From positions 3,629,001-3,693,000 of the forward strand of contig NC_020453.1 of NCBI RefSeq assembly GCF_000344805.1: 64,000 nucleotides of DNA, in the 5' to 3' direction. Positions 8,460 to 17,220 of the stretch are shown one piece after another (the stretch's first letter is position 1; every line of letters begins with the position of its first letter). Source of the DNA: Bradyrhizobium oligotrophicum S58 (GTDB taxonomy: Bacteria; Pseudomonadota; Alphaproteobacteria; Rhizobiales; Xanthobacteraceae). The notes under the pieces are model-generated. The model saw only the letters and a list, made by a program, of their open reading frames with translations. It did not search any database and was not told the DNA's origin. The translations under genes and the position numbers were made by a program.

Positions 8460-9383
8460 ATGCTGGTGCAGACTAGCCAAGGACAATCGGGCTCGGCCCA
8501 CGTGGTTGTGCTTGGAAACGAAAAGGGCGGGTCGGGCAAGTCGACCACCGCCCTGCACATTGCCGTGGCGCTTCTGAAGGCCGGCCAGCGCGTCGCCACC
8601 ATCGACCTCGACTGCCGCCAGCAGAGCTTCACCCACTACATCAACAACCGCAGCGCCTGGGCGCGCCGCACCGGCCTGCGTCTCGAGCTGCCGACGCACT
8701 ATTGCATCCAGCTCGGCCAGACCTTGCAGATCGACGAGAACGAGAACACCGAGTTCCAGCAGTTCATGGAAGCGGTGAGCGCGGTCGAGCGGACGTTCGA
8801 CTTCATCGTCATCGATACGCCCGGCAACGACAGCTACCTGATGCGCCTGGCGCATTCGATGGCCGACACGCTGGTCACCCCGATCAACGACAGCTTCCTC
8901 GATTTCGACGTGCTGGGAACGGTCGATGCCGCAACCTATGCGGTGACCGGGGAGAGCCACTACGCCGAGATGGTGCGCGACGTCAGGCGCAAGCGCCGTC
9001 AGGTCGACGGGGCCATGACCGACTGGATCGTGGTCCGCAACCGCCTCTCCATGCTCGGTTCGCGCAACAAGCAGCTGGTCGCGGACGGGCTGAAGGACCT
9101 GTCGCTGCGGCTCGGCTTCCGCGCCATCGACGGCTTTGCCGAGCGCGTCGTCTATCGCGAGTTCTTTCCGCGCGGACTGACGGCCCTCGACGACATCGAC
9201 GAGGCCACCTTGGGCACGCGCCCCAATCTCGGCCACGTCACGGCGCGTGAGGAAGTCACGAGCCTGCTGCGCCAGCTCAAGCTGCCGCTGGATGAGCGTG
9301 GCCGCCGTCGCGCCGCCAACCGCGCCGAGTGGTTCGCCCAGGTCGACAAGCCGCTCGACCTGCACGACATCATCAGCGCCTGA
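8460..9383 (+). CDS. mipZ: Division-plane positioning ATPase MipZ
   Basis: 307 residues. A ParA/MinD-type deviant Walker A, GNEKGGSGKSTTALHIA, begins near residue 20. DLDCRQQSFTHYINNR follows, then Walker B IVIDTPGNDSYLMRLAH. The lack of an ordinary ParA DNA-binding region and the segment TPINDSFLDFDVLG point to MipZ rather than plasmid or chromosomal ParA. MipZ forms bipolar gradients from ParB-bound origins and blocks FtsZ assembly away from midcell. The length fits MipZ of Rhizobiales, somewhat longer than Caulobacter's. Two GANTC sites lie just upstream, consistent with cell-cycle control. Confidence 0.92.
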   Translation: MLVQTSQGQSGSAHVVVLGNEKGGSGKSTTALHIAVALLKAGQRVATIDLDCRQQSFTHYINNRSAWARRTGLRLELPTHYCIQLGQTLQIDENENTEFQQFMEAVSAVERTFDFIVIDTPGNDSYLMRLAHSMADTLVTPINDSFLDFDVLGTVDAATYAVTGESHYAEMVRDVRRKRRQVDGAMTDWIVVRNRLSMLGSRNKQLVADGLKDLSLRLGFRAIDGFAERVVYREFFPRGLTALDDIDEATLGTRPNLGHVTAREEVTSLLRQLKLPLDERGRRRAANRAEWFAQVDKPLDLHDIISA

Positions 9384-9904
9384 GCAGACATCGGAAGCGT
9401 CCGCCGACGTGACGCCGACGATTATAAGTCCTGATGACTAAGTCGCGATGACCATGCTCCACACTCGGTGTGCTGGTGATTGCAGCATTGTGGCGACGGC
9501 AAGGCGTTGCCTGAGACATCGTGCGCCTGAGACATCGTGCGCCTTGAACCTGCGCCGGCCCCTTCGCCAACAATCTGCTGCGACGATGGTGCTAAGCCCG
9601 GTCGGGGCGGCGCGGTCGAGATCGGCCTCATTGTTTCAAGTCAAAGGCAGAACAGGCCTTTTTCGCTAGATTACCGTCAAATTCATGACTGATTTGAACC
9701 TGACGTTCAGAGTTCAGGTCACATGGAAGGGGCGGCGCCGGCTTATGTTGCACAGCAACTAGGTGCGCCGCACAACGAACGGGCGAGGAATACACAACAT
9801 TTAGTCTTCCCGTCACAGCGCCGTTACATATATTAAACAGAACCGGGTCACGAGAGTCATACAGGTTTCAAACTACCTTTGATTGTAGATCCCGAGGGAC
9901 GAAC
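9384..9904. other. Intergenic region, 521 bases, with a 16-bp tandem duplication
   Basis: No convincing gene on either strand. It contains an exact 16-base tandem repeat (separate entry). A/T-rich sequence around 9790-9840 (TTACATATATTAAAC) probably carries the promoter of the following exported hydrolase, whose ribosome site is GAGGGACG just before 9905. Confidence 0.5.
9509..9540. repeat. 16-bp tandem repeat, two exact copies
   Basis: The unit GCCTGAGACATCGTGC occurs at 9509-9524 and again at 9525-9540, followed by a partial third copy (GCCTT). Noncoding; recent slippage is the simplest explanation. Confidence 0.85.
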
Positions 9905-10792
9905 ATGAAGCGTGGAATAACCGTTCTTGTGTCTGTCAGCATCCTGGCGGCCGTCGGCTACTTCACTGCGAGCAAGTGGGCGATCCGGCACGAGACCATC
10001 AGGTTCCATGATGCTTCCCGCGACAACCGTCTGGTGGAAGTCGCCGTGGCGGTTCGGCGCGACAAGGAAATGCAGGCCGAAGCTGGTATGATCAAGCTGC
10101 CGGTCGCGATCCTCAATCATGGTAATACCGTCAAGTTCACCGAATATTCCTTCCTGGCCAACGTCCTCGCTGCGCGCGGCTACATGGCGGTCAGCATCCA
10201 GCATGACCTTCCGACCGATGCGCCGATGGTGACCAAGGTCGGCGAGCCCTATGTCGGCCGGCTGCCGCAGATTCAGCGCGGCGTCGCCAACATCCGCTTC
10301 GCCGTGGAGCAGATGCGCCAGCTGCAGCCGAATGCGGACTACGACCATCTGACGATGGTCGGCCATTCGATGGGTGGCGACATCTCGATGTATTTCGCCA
10401 AGCAGTACCCCGACGACGTCCGCAAGGTGGTGACGCTGGACAATCTGCGCGTTCCGTTCGTGACCGACGGCAAGTTCAAGATCCTGTCGTTCCGCTCCAA
10501 GGACCCGCATTTCAAGACCGACCCGGGCGTGATCCCGAGCGATGACGTCTGCGAAAAAGAAGGCATCACGGTCGTCAACACGGACTTCCAGCACAACGAC
10601 ATGCGCGACACGGGTCCGGACGATGCAAAGTCATCCATCCAGGCCATGCTCGACAAATTCCTGGCCGATAGCGACAGCGCCAGCGACATTGGCCCGGTTC
10701 AGACCAAGACCCCGCTGCTCGATCCGGGTCCGGTCGCGCCTTACGCGCCGGTCGGCAAGACGATGACGCCGGCCAAGCCGCTGACGCATTGA
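9905..10792 (+). CDS. Exported or membrane-anchored alpha/beta hydrolase
   Basis: 295 residues. An N-terminal hydrophobic segment (about 4-22) serves as signal or anchor. The nucleophile elbow GHSMGGDIS places the catalytic Ser near residue 155, with YDHLTMV as the preceding strand; a likely acid/His pair lies in the C-terminal third (NTDFQHNDM). The last 45 residues are Pro/Thr-rich. The fold is that of esterases and lipases; VAILNHGNTVKFTEYSFL resembles dienelactone hydrolase-like exported members. Substrate unknown. No partner genes in the same orientation within 140 bases. Confidence 0.85.
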   Translation: MKRGITVLVSVSILAAVGYFTASKWAIRHETIRFHDASRDNRLVEVAVAVRRDKEMQAEAGMIKLPVAILNHGNTVKFTEYSFLANVLAARGYMAVSIQHDLPTDAPMVTKVGEPYVGRLPQIQRGVANIRFAVEQMRQLQPNADYDHLTMVGHSMGGDISMYFAKQYPDDVRKVVTLDNLRVPFVTDGKFKILSFRSKDPHFKTDPGVIPSDDVCEKEGITVVNTDFQHNDMRDTGPDDAKSSIQAMLDKFLADSDSASDIGPVQTKTPLLDPGPVAPYAPVGKTMTPAKPLTH

Positions 10793-10941
10793 TCCGGCGG
10801 GGCGGATTGGTCTGATCGCCGGCCTTCGCCTCGTCGCCCAAGGGGCGATTGCAGCTGTGACTTGGCGGGTGTCGCTGGGCCGCTCATTGCAGCTTGGACT
10901 TCGCCTGCCCACATCATGCGCGTCCGAGCAGGTGCGCGCCC

Positions 10942-11700
10942 ATGGTCGACAGCCCATCCAAGCCCCGTTCAAGTCCCGTCACGTCGTCGGGCGACGATGT
11001 GCGCGACCAAAGGCTTCCCGATGCGGAGCGCTCGAGCGCCGACGCGATCGCCGCCTTCGTGGCGCAGGCCCGCGCCATGGCCCCGGCAGCTCAAGGGAGC
11101 AGGGGCCGTCTCGTCTTTGCGCTCGATGCGACCCTGAGCCGCCAGCCGACCTGGGATATGGCCTGCGCGCTGCAAGCCGACATGTTTCGCGAAGCCGCCG
11201 CGCTCGGCAGCCTCGACATCCGGCTGGTCTACTATCGGGGATTCAACGAATGCCGGGCCTCTGGCTGGATCTCCGACAGCGCTGAGCTCGCACGACTGAT
11301 GGGCAAGATCGATTGCCGCGGCGGCCAGACCCAGATCGGCAAGGTTCTTGCCGAGGCGCGCCGCCACGCGACGGCGGCTGGCATTCGCGCGGTCGTCTTC
11401 GTGGGTGACGCGATGGAGGAGAAGGTCGACGAGCTCTGCGCGAAGGCGGGCGAGCTCGGGATGTTGAAGGTGCCGTTGTTCATGTTCCAGGAAGGCAACG
11501 ATCCGGTGGCGGAGCAGACGTTTCGCGAGATGGCGCGACTGTCCGGAGGCGCCTGGTGCCGGTTCGATCCGGGGGCATCCGCGCAGTTGCGCGACCTGCT
11601 GCGCGCCGCGGCGGCCTACGCTGCAGGCGGTCGGGCAGCGCTGCTCCGGCTGGCCGGCTCCGAGGCGGGCGCCGCACTCCTGATCGGGCAGATGAGATGA
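10942..11700 (+). CDS. vWA-fold protein, unknown function
   Basis: 252 residues from ATG 10942. After a polar N-terminus, GRLVFALDATLSRQPTWD gives a DxTxS MIDAS-type metal site near residue 65. AVVFVGDAMEE and a C-terminal LSGGAWCRFDPG supply the rest of a von Willebrand A fold. These cytosolic vWA proteins bind Mg2+ and usually mediate protein contacts. The next gene encodes a DnaJ-tailed membrane protein 111 bases away on the same strand, so a chaperone-related role is possible but unproven. Confidence 0.78.
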   Translation: MVDSPSKPRSSPVTSSGDDVRDQRLPDAERSSADAIAAFVAQARAMAPAAQGSRGRLVFALDATLSRQPTWDMACALQADMFREAAALGSLDIRLVYYRGFNECRASGWISDSAELARLMGKIDCRGGQTQIGKVLAEARRHATAAGIRAVVFVGDAMEEKVDELCAKAGELGMLKVPLFMFQEGNDPVAEQTFREMARLSGGAWCRFDPGASAQLRDLLRAAAAYAAGGRAALLRLAGSEAGAALLIGQMR

Positions 11701-11811
11701 CGAGCGATCTCAGCCAACGTGAGCACCTGGCCCGATACGCCGGGTGTTGAGCCACGAGGCTCACGCGCAGTCGATCATGCTTTTTGTCCCGACACGCCCT
11801 ATATTCGGGCC

Positions 11812-12528
11812 ATGACACTGATCGCTGGCGCCGTCGCCGTCATCACCCTCTATCTGTTGCTGCAGATGTTCCGGAACGCGAATCCAGCGGCGCTGGCGCG
11901 TGCGATCAAGTTCGCCGGGGGCATCGGCTGTCTTGCGGTTGCGGCCTTCACCGGGCTCCGCGGCGAGCTGGTGGTCGCAATCCCGATCGGACTGTTCGGG
12001 GCAGGGCTGCTGGGCTGGTCGCCGGGCGGGCTGGGCAATGTCGGCAGCATCTTCGGTCTCGGCGGACAGCGATCGGCCGGTCCGAACTCGCGGGTGCGCT
12101 CGCCCTTGATCGAGATGATGCTCGACCATGACAGCGGCCAGGTCCAGGGCCGCTTCGTCGCCGGCACCCATGCCGGCCGGTCGCTCGACGAGTTCGACCT
12201 GCCGCAGCTCGCGGCGATCATGCCGAGCCTCGATGCCGAGAGCCTCGCGCTACTTGAAACTTATCTGGACCGCCGGTTTCCCGCTTGGCGTCAGCACGCG
12301 GAGCGCGATGCGGCAGGCGGGCAGCGCCGCACGGCGTCGAGCTCCAAAATGACGGAAGAGGAGGCCTATCAGATCCTTGGCCTGCAGCCTGGCGCGGGGC
12401 GCGACGAGATCGGGCGAGCTCACCGTGCGCTCATGAAGAAACTGCATCCCGACCAAGGGGGGTCGACGTACCTCGCCGCCCGGGTGAACGAGGCCAAGGA
12501 TACTCTGCTTCGTACGCATCACGGCTAA
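11812..12528 (+). CDS. Membrane-anchored J-domain protein
   Basis: 238 residues from ATG 11812. Membrane segments lie near the N-terminus (LIAGAVAVITLYLLLQMF and, after a short loop, a longer hydrophobic stretch to about residue 75). A middle region contains EMMLDHDSGQVQGRF. The C-terminal J domain (about 178-238) starts MTEEEAYQILGLQ and has the HPD motif in LMKKLHPDQGGS. J domains stimulate the ATPase of DnaK-type Hsp70, so this protein would recruit the chaperone to the inner membrane. The layout resembles DjlA/TerB-linked or TIM14-like proteins common in alphaproteobacteria. Confidence 0.88.
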   Translation: MTLIAGAVAVITLYLLLQMFRNANPAALARAIKFAGGIGCLAVAAFTGLRGELVVAIPIGLFGAGLLGWSPGGLGNVGSIFGLGGQRSAGPNSRVRSPLIEMMLDHDSGQVQGRFVAGTHAGRSLDEFDLPQLAAIMPSLDAESLALLETYLDRRFPAWRQHAERDAAGGQRRTASSSKMTEEEAYQILGLQPGAGRDEIGRAHRALMKKLHPDQGGSTYLAARVNEAKDTLLRTHHG

Positions 12529-12711
12529 CTCCGGCAACGCCACCAACGCCACAAGATCGAACCCGCTTCCATCGCAGTCATGTCGACGCCTGCAGCTCCA
12601 GGCTTTGTCAGGCGCGATCGTTCGACATGGTGAAAAAGTTCTAGCGGCAAATCCTTGACGAGTGGTTTGCACCCGTGGCCGATGCGTCGTCGCGCGTGCC
12701 CACAAATGAAA

Positions 12712-12738
12712 AGGCCCGCGCCTGTGTCGCGCGGGCCT
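12712..12738 (-). terminator. Rho-independent terminator of the D-Ala-D-Ala carboxypeptidase gene
   Basis: Nine-base arms AGGCCCGCG (12712-12720) and CGCGGGCCT (12730-12738). On the minus strand the hairpin is followed by TTTTCATTTG. It lies 26 bases after the stop of the leftward carboxypeptidase gene. Confidence 0.85.
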
Positions 12739-12764
12739 CATTCGGCGGGATGTCGTCGGAAGAG

Positions 12765-14573
12765 TTAGTTGTGCACGGTCATGCAGGAGATGTCGGCGCG
12801 CTTCAGCCTCTTGCAGACGGCCTCGGCCTGATCGCGATCCAGACCGGCGAAGCGGGCGCGGATCAGGGTCTTGTCGCCTTTCGAGACCGACTCGGTGAAG
12901 GGATCGGCCTTGCTCAACATGCCCTGCGCCTGGCTGCGTGCGGCCTCGATCCGCTTCTGGGCCTCGGCCTCGCTGTCGAGCGCGCCGACCTGGATGATCC
13001 AGCCGCTGCGGGCGACGGCGGAGCGGACCGGACTTTCCGGGGCGGAGCTTGCCGATGCGGGGCTTGCCGATGCGGGGCTTGCCGAGGCGAGCTGGGTCGG
13101 TGGCGGCGCCGGCTGTGCCGGAGGCGCAGCATAGGCCATCGCCTGCGACGATGCGGGCGGCAGGCTGGAGGCCGGCAGCACGCCGAGAATGCCGTTGCCG
13201 GTGCCATGGCCGGGCGGCTGCGGCGGCAGATCGGGCCGCGCAGCCTCGGCGCGGGCGATCGGCGGCGCCGGCTCAATCGCCTCGACGCGCTGGGCAAACG
13301 GCGCGGCGGCGGGAGCAGGGGCAACCGGCTGGGGAGCGGCAGTGGCGAGCTTGACGGCGCCAGCCTTGACCTGAACCGTCCTGACCTTGACCGGCTTCAT
13401 CGGCTCGGTCGAGCCGGGGACGAGCGAGATCGGCTGGTTCTGGATCACGCCGGACGTCATCGGCGCGGGCTCGACCTTGGTCTCGATCTTGGCCTCCTTC
13501 GGCGCCGACGGCGGCAGCGCCGCGGTGGCTTCCGACAGCGCCGACATCATCTTGGCGGCGCGGCTCGGGGCCGGCGTCGCCTCGGGCGCAGCCGAGGCGA
13601 GCTGGACCGTTCCCTGGTCGGCGGTGTCGCCGCCGTCGGATCCGCCACGCTCGCCGATCGCCGCCACGGTGCGACGGGTGGCGCCCTTGTCGAGGTTCTC
13701 GGCGAGCAGGTTGCGCATGATGGCATCGCGCGAGCCGCCGCTGCGGCCCCCGAGCACGACGCCGACCAGATGACGGTTGCCGCGGCGGAGCGAGGTGACG
13801 ATGTTGAAGCCGGATGCGCGGGTGTAGCCGGTCTTGATGCCGTCGATGCCCTCGACATTGCCGAGCAGGTGATTGTGGTTGCGGATCGATTGGCCGCGAT
13901 AGTTGAACACCACGGTCGAGAAATAGCGGTAGTAGCGCGGGAAGCGGTCCTGGATCGCCCGGCCGAGGATCGACTGGTCGCGCGCCGTCGTAATCTGCTC
14001 GTCGGCGGGCAGGCCCGAGGCGTTGACATAGGTGGTGCGGCTCATGCCGAGCGAGCGCGCCTTGCGCGTCATCAGCTTGGCGAAGTCGTCCTCGTCGCCA
14101 CCGATCGCTTCCGCGATGACCACGGCGGCGTCGTTGGCGGAACGGGTCACAAGACCCTTGATCGCATCCTCGACCCGGATGCTCTGTCCCGGGCGCAGGC
14201 CGAGCTTGGTCGGCGACTGTTCGGAGGCGTGCTCGGACACCGGCATCTCGGTGTCCAGCTTCATTTTGCCGGACTCCAGCCGCTCGAACAGCAGATACAG
14301 CGTCATGATCTTGGTGAGCGAGGCCGGGTGGCGCAATGCGTCGGGATTGGTCGCGGTCAGGGTCGCGCCCGAATTGCCGTCGACGACAATGGAGGAGAAG
14401 GCCGGGCTGTAGCTGCCCTCGTCATTGTGAGGCGAGTGGCGCGCGTGATGATGCCGATGGCGCCGACGCGCTTCCGCGCTGTCGACCGTAACCACTGCCG
14501 CCACGGTGAGGGTGAGTAGTCCGTAGACGCCAACCCGCACCAGGCGCGAGGAAGCCAAGTTTTTGCGAAGCAT
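12765..14573 (-). CDS. D-alanyl-D-alanine carboxypeptidase with SPOR domain
   Basis: 602 residues from ATG at 14573, with GGACGGGG just upstream. A signal peptide to about residue 36 precedes a His/Arg-rich stretch. The peptidase S11 domain has all three penicillin-binding motifs: SLTK at 85-88, SAN at 145-147 and KTG at 247-249. A long Ala/Pro-rich linker (about 300-520) leads to a C-terminal SPOR domain (about 525-602, WIIQVGALDSEAEAQKRI), which binds denuded glycan at the septum. The enzyme trims the terminal D-Ala of peptidoglycan stem peptides in the periplasm. The SPOR tail suggests septal targeting, as in rhizobial DacF-like proteins. The linker holds a small in-frame tandem repeat. 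Confidence 0.93.
   Translation of the reverse strand: MLRKNLASSRLVRVGVYGLLTLTVAAVVTVDSAEARRRHRHHHARHSPHNDEGSYSPAFSSIVVDGNSGATLTATNPDALRHPASLTKIMTLYLLFERLESGKMKLDTEMPVSEHASEQSPTKLGLRPGQSIRVEDAIKGLVTRSANDAAVVIAEAIGGDEDDFAKLMTRKARSLGMSRTTYVNASGLPADEQITTARDQSILGRAIQDRFPRYYRYFSTVVFNYRGQSIRNHNHLLGNVEGIDGIKTGYTRASGFNIVTSLRRGNRHLVGVVLGGRSGGSRDAIMRNLLAENLDKGATRRTVAAIGERGGSDGGDTADQGTVQLASAAPEATPAPSRAAKMMSALSEATAALPPSAPKEAKIETKVEPAPMTSGVIQNQPISLVPGSTEPMKPVKVRTVQVKAGAVKLATAAPQPVAPAPAAAPFAQRVEAIEPAPPIARAEAARPDLPPQPPGHGTGNGILGVLPASSLPPASSQAMAYAAPPAQPAPPPTQLASASPASASPASASSAPESPVRSAVARSGWIIQVGALDSEAEAQKRIEAARSQAQGMLSKADPFTESVSKGDKTLIRARFAGLDRDQAEAVCKRLKRADISCMTVHN
13051..13080. repeat. 15-bp in-frame tandem repeat inside the carboxypeptidase gene
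   Basis: GCCGATGCGGGGCTT at 13051-13065 and 13066-13080, exact, with degenerate copies on both sides. Translated on the minus strand it gives an ASPAS-type repeat in the Ala/Pro linker between the catalytic and SPOR domains, so changes in copy number would only lengthen or shorten the linker. Confidence 0.8.
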
Positions 14574-14890
14574 GAAATCCCCGTCCAATTTCTGACGTGA
14601 TCACCGGCTTGTGAGGCGAAATTGTGCCGAACGTCCCCGTGATCGTGCCTGTCGGACCCCGGATCGCGCCCTGACGCAGTCGTGCATCGAAAGGCTCGAA
14701 CTGAGGTTTTGTTAAGACGCTGTTTTAGAACAGCTTTACGGTTCGGCCGACGCTGGCCGGGACCATCGGAGAGGTTAGGACGGTCGAGTTGCCAAAGGAT
14801 TAAAGAAACCTTGCGTCGATGGTCCGGATTTCTTTCGATCTGGCCCGACCTGAGCCGCCAAGGCGGGAACCGGTCGCAATGCCCGCGATG
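14574..14890. other. Divergent intergenic region, carboxypeptidase to phasin
   Basis: The 427-base gap separates two divergently transcribed genes. I see no gene in it. The leftward gene's ribosome site lies at about 14577-14585. The part after 14890 holds the phasin promoter and operators, listed separately. Confidence 0.5.
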
Positions 14891-14937
14891 GTGCATTGCA
14901 CAATATTGTTGATCTCTTTTGTGCGGTGCACTATAGT
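14891..14937 (+). promoter_or_regulatory. Phasin promoter with two GTGC-NN-TGCAC operators
   Basis: A sigma70-like promoter is TTGATC at 14909-14914, a 17-base spacer, and TATAGT at 14932-14937. Two imperfect palindromes sharing GTGCnnTGCAC occupy 14891-14901 (just upstream of -35) and 14921-14931 (within the spacer), exactly 30 bases apart. This is the geometry of a repressor site. Phasin genes are commonly repressed by PhaR/AniA, which recognises TGC/GCA-type inverted repeats; assigning the operators to that regulator is inference. Confidence 0.6.
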
Positions 14938-15000
14938 GGGACTGCGTCAGGGAGCCGGGGCCTCCCTGAGGGCGCTCAAAATCAGGGAAAGGAATGCCAC

Positions 15001-15342
15001 GTGTTTAAGGTTGAAGACTTCCAGAACTACGGCAAAGAGCAGTTCGAGACCGCCGTGAACTCCGCCACGACCGTGCAGAACGGCCTCCATGCCATCGCCA
15101 CCGCCTATGGCGACTACACCAAGAAGTCGTTCGAGGACACCAAGTCGTACGTCGAGAAGCTCTCCGGCGTGAAGTCGCTGGACAAGGTGCTCGAGGTTCA
15201 GACCGAGTACGCCAAGTCCGCCTACGAGACCTTCGTCGCCGATTCGCAGAAGATCGCGGGCCTGTATTCGGATCTCGCCAAGCAGGCGTTCAAGCCGCTC
15301 GAAGGCCTTGCTGCCAAGTTCACCCCGCCGGCCGCGCATTGA
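15001..15342 (+). CDS. Phasin family protein
   Basis: 113 residues from GTG 15001, with AAAGGA about ten bases upstream. The sequence is VFKVEDFQNYGKEQFETAVN..., amphipathic helices throughout, with the Phasin_2 pattern YTKKSFEDTKSYVEKLSGVKS and VQTEYAKSAYETFVADSQKI. Phasins coat polyhydroxyalkanoate granules and control their number and size. The length is typical of small rhizobial phasins. It has its own promoter with two operators and its own terminator, so it is an abundant monocistronic message. Confidence 0.93.
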   Translation: MFKVEDFQNYGKEQFETAVNSATTVQNGLHAIATAYGDYTKKSFEDTKSYVEKLSGVKSLDKVLEVQTEYAKSAYETFVADSQKIAGLYSDLAKQAFKPLEGLAAKFTPPAAH

Positions 15343-15369
15343 TCTGCGCCACCGCGACATGACTGCAGA

Positions 15370-15396
15370 AGCCCGGCTCGCGCCGGGCTTTTTTGT
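15370..15396 (+). terminator. Rho-independent terminator of the phasin gene
   Basis: Arms AGCCCGGC (15370-15377) and GCCGGGCT (15382-15389) with a TCGC loop, followed by six T residues. It is 27 bases after the phasin stop. Confidence 0.92.
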
Positions 15397-15447
15397 TGAT
15401 TGCATTCGTGTTGGATCGCAATGGCCGCGCAGCGAAGCCGCCGGCCG

Positions 15448-17220
15448 CTATTTGGCGACGCGCAACTTCGACAACGCCGTGCCGATCGAATTGAAGGTGG
15501 TCACGATCTGGCTCGAACTCGTCAGCATGTAGAACTTGTCCGGACTGCTGGCGCAGTTCTGCAGCACGGTCGAGGTCGGATCGGCAGGCGAGCTCGTGTT
15601 CACCTGGATCGTGTAGATCGTGTACATCGCGTTGCCCTTGGCATCCTTGGTGTTCTTCAGGTTCGAGCAGAGCAGGGCCTGGCGGGCATCGATCGGATTG
15701 CCCGAGGCCTGTGACGAGCCGTTGCCGTATTCCGGCCAGCGGTCCTCCGTGTTGAGGCCATCCGACAGCAGGATGATGACGCGGTTGTAGGTGGTGTTGG
15801 CGTCCTCCGCCGGCGCGCCCAGCACGCCGTTCGGGATCAGCGACTGTACCGCCCAGGCCATGCCGATGGCCTGATTGGTGCCGCCGGTCGGCTGCATGGC
15901 GTTGACCGCGCTCTTCAGCGTGCTCCAACTGTAGCTGAGCGGAACGATCTGCCCGAGCTTGGTCGAGGCGCTGCTGCTGCAGTACTGGGTGCTGTTCTCC
16001 ATGTGCTGGTTGGCCGGGAACAACGTCGTCACGTCGGAGGTCGCGGGCGACACGGCATTCGCGTCATTGGGCTGGGTACGGTCGGCGACGCAGCCCGTCC
16101 ATGTGCTCCTGGCGTTGGCGGCCCAGGTCTTGGTGTAGGTGTTCACCTTGCAGGTGTAACCGCTGGTGCCGGACGTGCCCGTGCAGGTGCAGCTTTCATT
16201 TCCGCCGTTGCTGCACCTGCAACTCGAGCCGGTGCAGTAGGTGACCACGGTCGCGGTCTTGGCGGTCGTCCAGCAGCCATTGTAATAGCTGTGCGAGGCT
16301 GAATCATAGCCCGGGCAGATCTGGCCGGCATTGGCGTCGCCGGTCTTCGGGATCGTCGACGTGCTCGAACTGCCGGTGGTCGGACCGCTGACGCATCCGA
16401 AATAGGAGAAGCCGTTGCCCGATGTGAACGGGCACGATGATCCCGGGCCGACCATGTCCCATTGCGATTGGGTGAACTTCGCGTTCGGGATTGCGGCCTG
16501 GTAGGTGCCGTTGTTGGGCTGAACCGTGGGCGGGTTCTGCCAGTCGGTCCAATCGAGCCAGTTCTGGGCGTAGTTGCTGTCGCCGACGTTGACGACCTTG
16601 GCGAACGGAACGACCGAGATGTAGACGTCGCCTGGGGTTTTCGCCAGCGCGCTGAGCTGATCGATCAGGCCGCCGCTGCCGGCGACCGCGTTCTGCAGCG
16701 CCGTCATCTTGCCGCTCGAGGCCATCGAGCCGGTATTGTCGAGCGCGAGCGCGACCCGCATCTTCACGTCACCCCAGGTCGTGGTCGCCTTGGTGCCGAA
16801 GTCCATGGTCGGAAAGCCCGCAATCTTCATGAATTGCGTGATGATCTGGCCGGAGGCGGCGAGCTGGATGTTGGACGCCGTGGAACTGGTCGAGGCGGTA
16901 TAGCTGGCGGTCACGGTGACGTTCTGTGCATCAGAACTCGTGTAAAGCGCCTTGAAATAGGCCGACGCCTTGGTCGCGATGTCCGACGCGCTGATCGTCC
17001 CCTGGGCGAGGTCGCGTGACAGCATCAGCGCGGTCGAATCGAGCGCGCCCTGCATCGACGATTTCGCGGCATTGGCCCGGCTGTAATCGACGGCGGCACC
17101 GACGAAAGCCAGGATCGGGATGAGCGCGATGGCGAAGGTCACCGCGATATTGCCCCGGCGGTCGCCGGCGAAGCGTCGCACGGTACGGCGGCAGAGGCGG
17201 ACGAGGGTCGCAGCGGTCAT
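15448..17220 (-). CDS. TadG-like pilus-assembly protein with split vWA domain
   Basis: 590 residues from ATG at 17220. The N-terminus has the TadE/TadG signature: basic stretch, then GNIAVTFAIALIPILAFVGAAVDYSRA (membrane helix about 25-44). A vWA domain begins at VALALDNTGSMASSGK with a DxTxS MIDAS near residue 161 and resumes after about residue 420 (IILLSDGLNTEDRWPEYG). Between lies a roughly 170-residue insertion with many cysteines (for example CTGSSCRCSNGG and CTCTG). TadG-type proteins are exported minor pseudopilins or adhesins tied to Flp/Tad pili. No other tad gene is in the window, so it may act independently. The third-base composition is less GC-rich than its neighbours, with many Ser/Thr codons. 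Confidence 0.82.
   Translation of the reverse strand: MTAATLVRLCRRTVRRFAGDRRGNIAVTFAIALIPILAFVGAAVDYSRANAAKSSMQGALDSTALMLSRDLAQGTISASDIATKASAYFKALYTSSDAQNVTVTASYTASTSSTASNIQLAASGQIITQFMKIAGFPTMDFGTKATTTWGDVKMRVALALDNTGSMASSGKMTALQNAVAGSGGLIDQLSALAKTPGDVYISVVPFAKVVNVGDSNYAQNWLDWTDWQNPPTVQPNNGTYQAAIPNAKFTQSQWDMVGPGSSCPFTSGNGFSYFGCVSGPTTGSSSTSTIPKTGDANAGQICPGYDSASHSYYNGCWTTAKTATVVTYCTGSSCRCSNGGNESCTCTGTSGTSGYTCKVNTYTKTWAANARSTWTGCVADRTQPNDANAVSPATSDVTTLFPANQHMENSTQYCSSSASTKLGQIVPLSYSWSTLKSAVNAMQPTGGTNQAIGMAWAVQSLIPNGVLGAPAEDANTTYNRVIILLSDGLNTEDRWPEYGNGSSQASGNPIDARQALLCSNLKNTKDAKGNAMYTIYTIQVNTSSPADPTSTVLQNCASSPDKFYMLTSSSQIVTTFNSIGTALSKLRVAK

Noticed and set aside
8460..9383. Assignment as chromosomal ParA
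   Set aside because: There is no parB partner and the sequence after the Walker motifs fits MipZ better; panC rather than a par locus is adjacent.
12675..14519. Long open frame on the plus strand across the carboxypeptidase gene
   Set aside because: It mirrors the minus-strand gene, which has three penicillin-binding motifs, a signal peptide and a SPOR domain. The plus frame reads as Arg/Gly-rich low-complexity sequence with no domain, an artefact of GC-rich codons.
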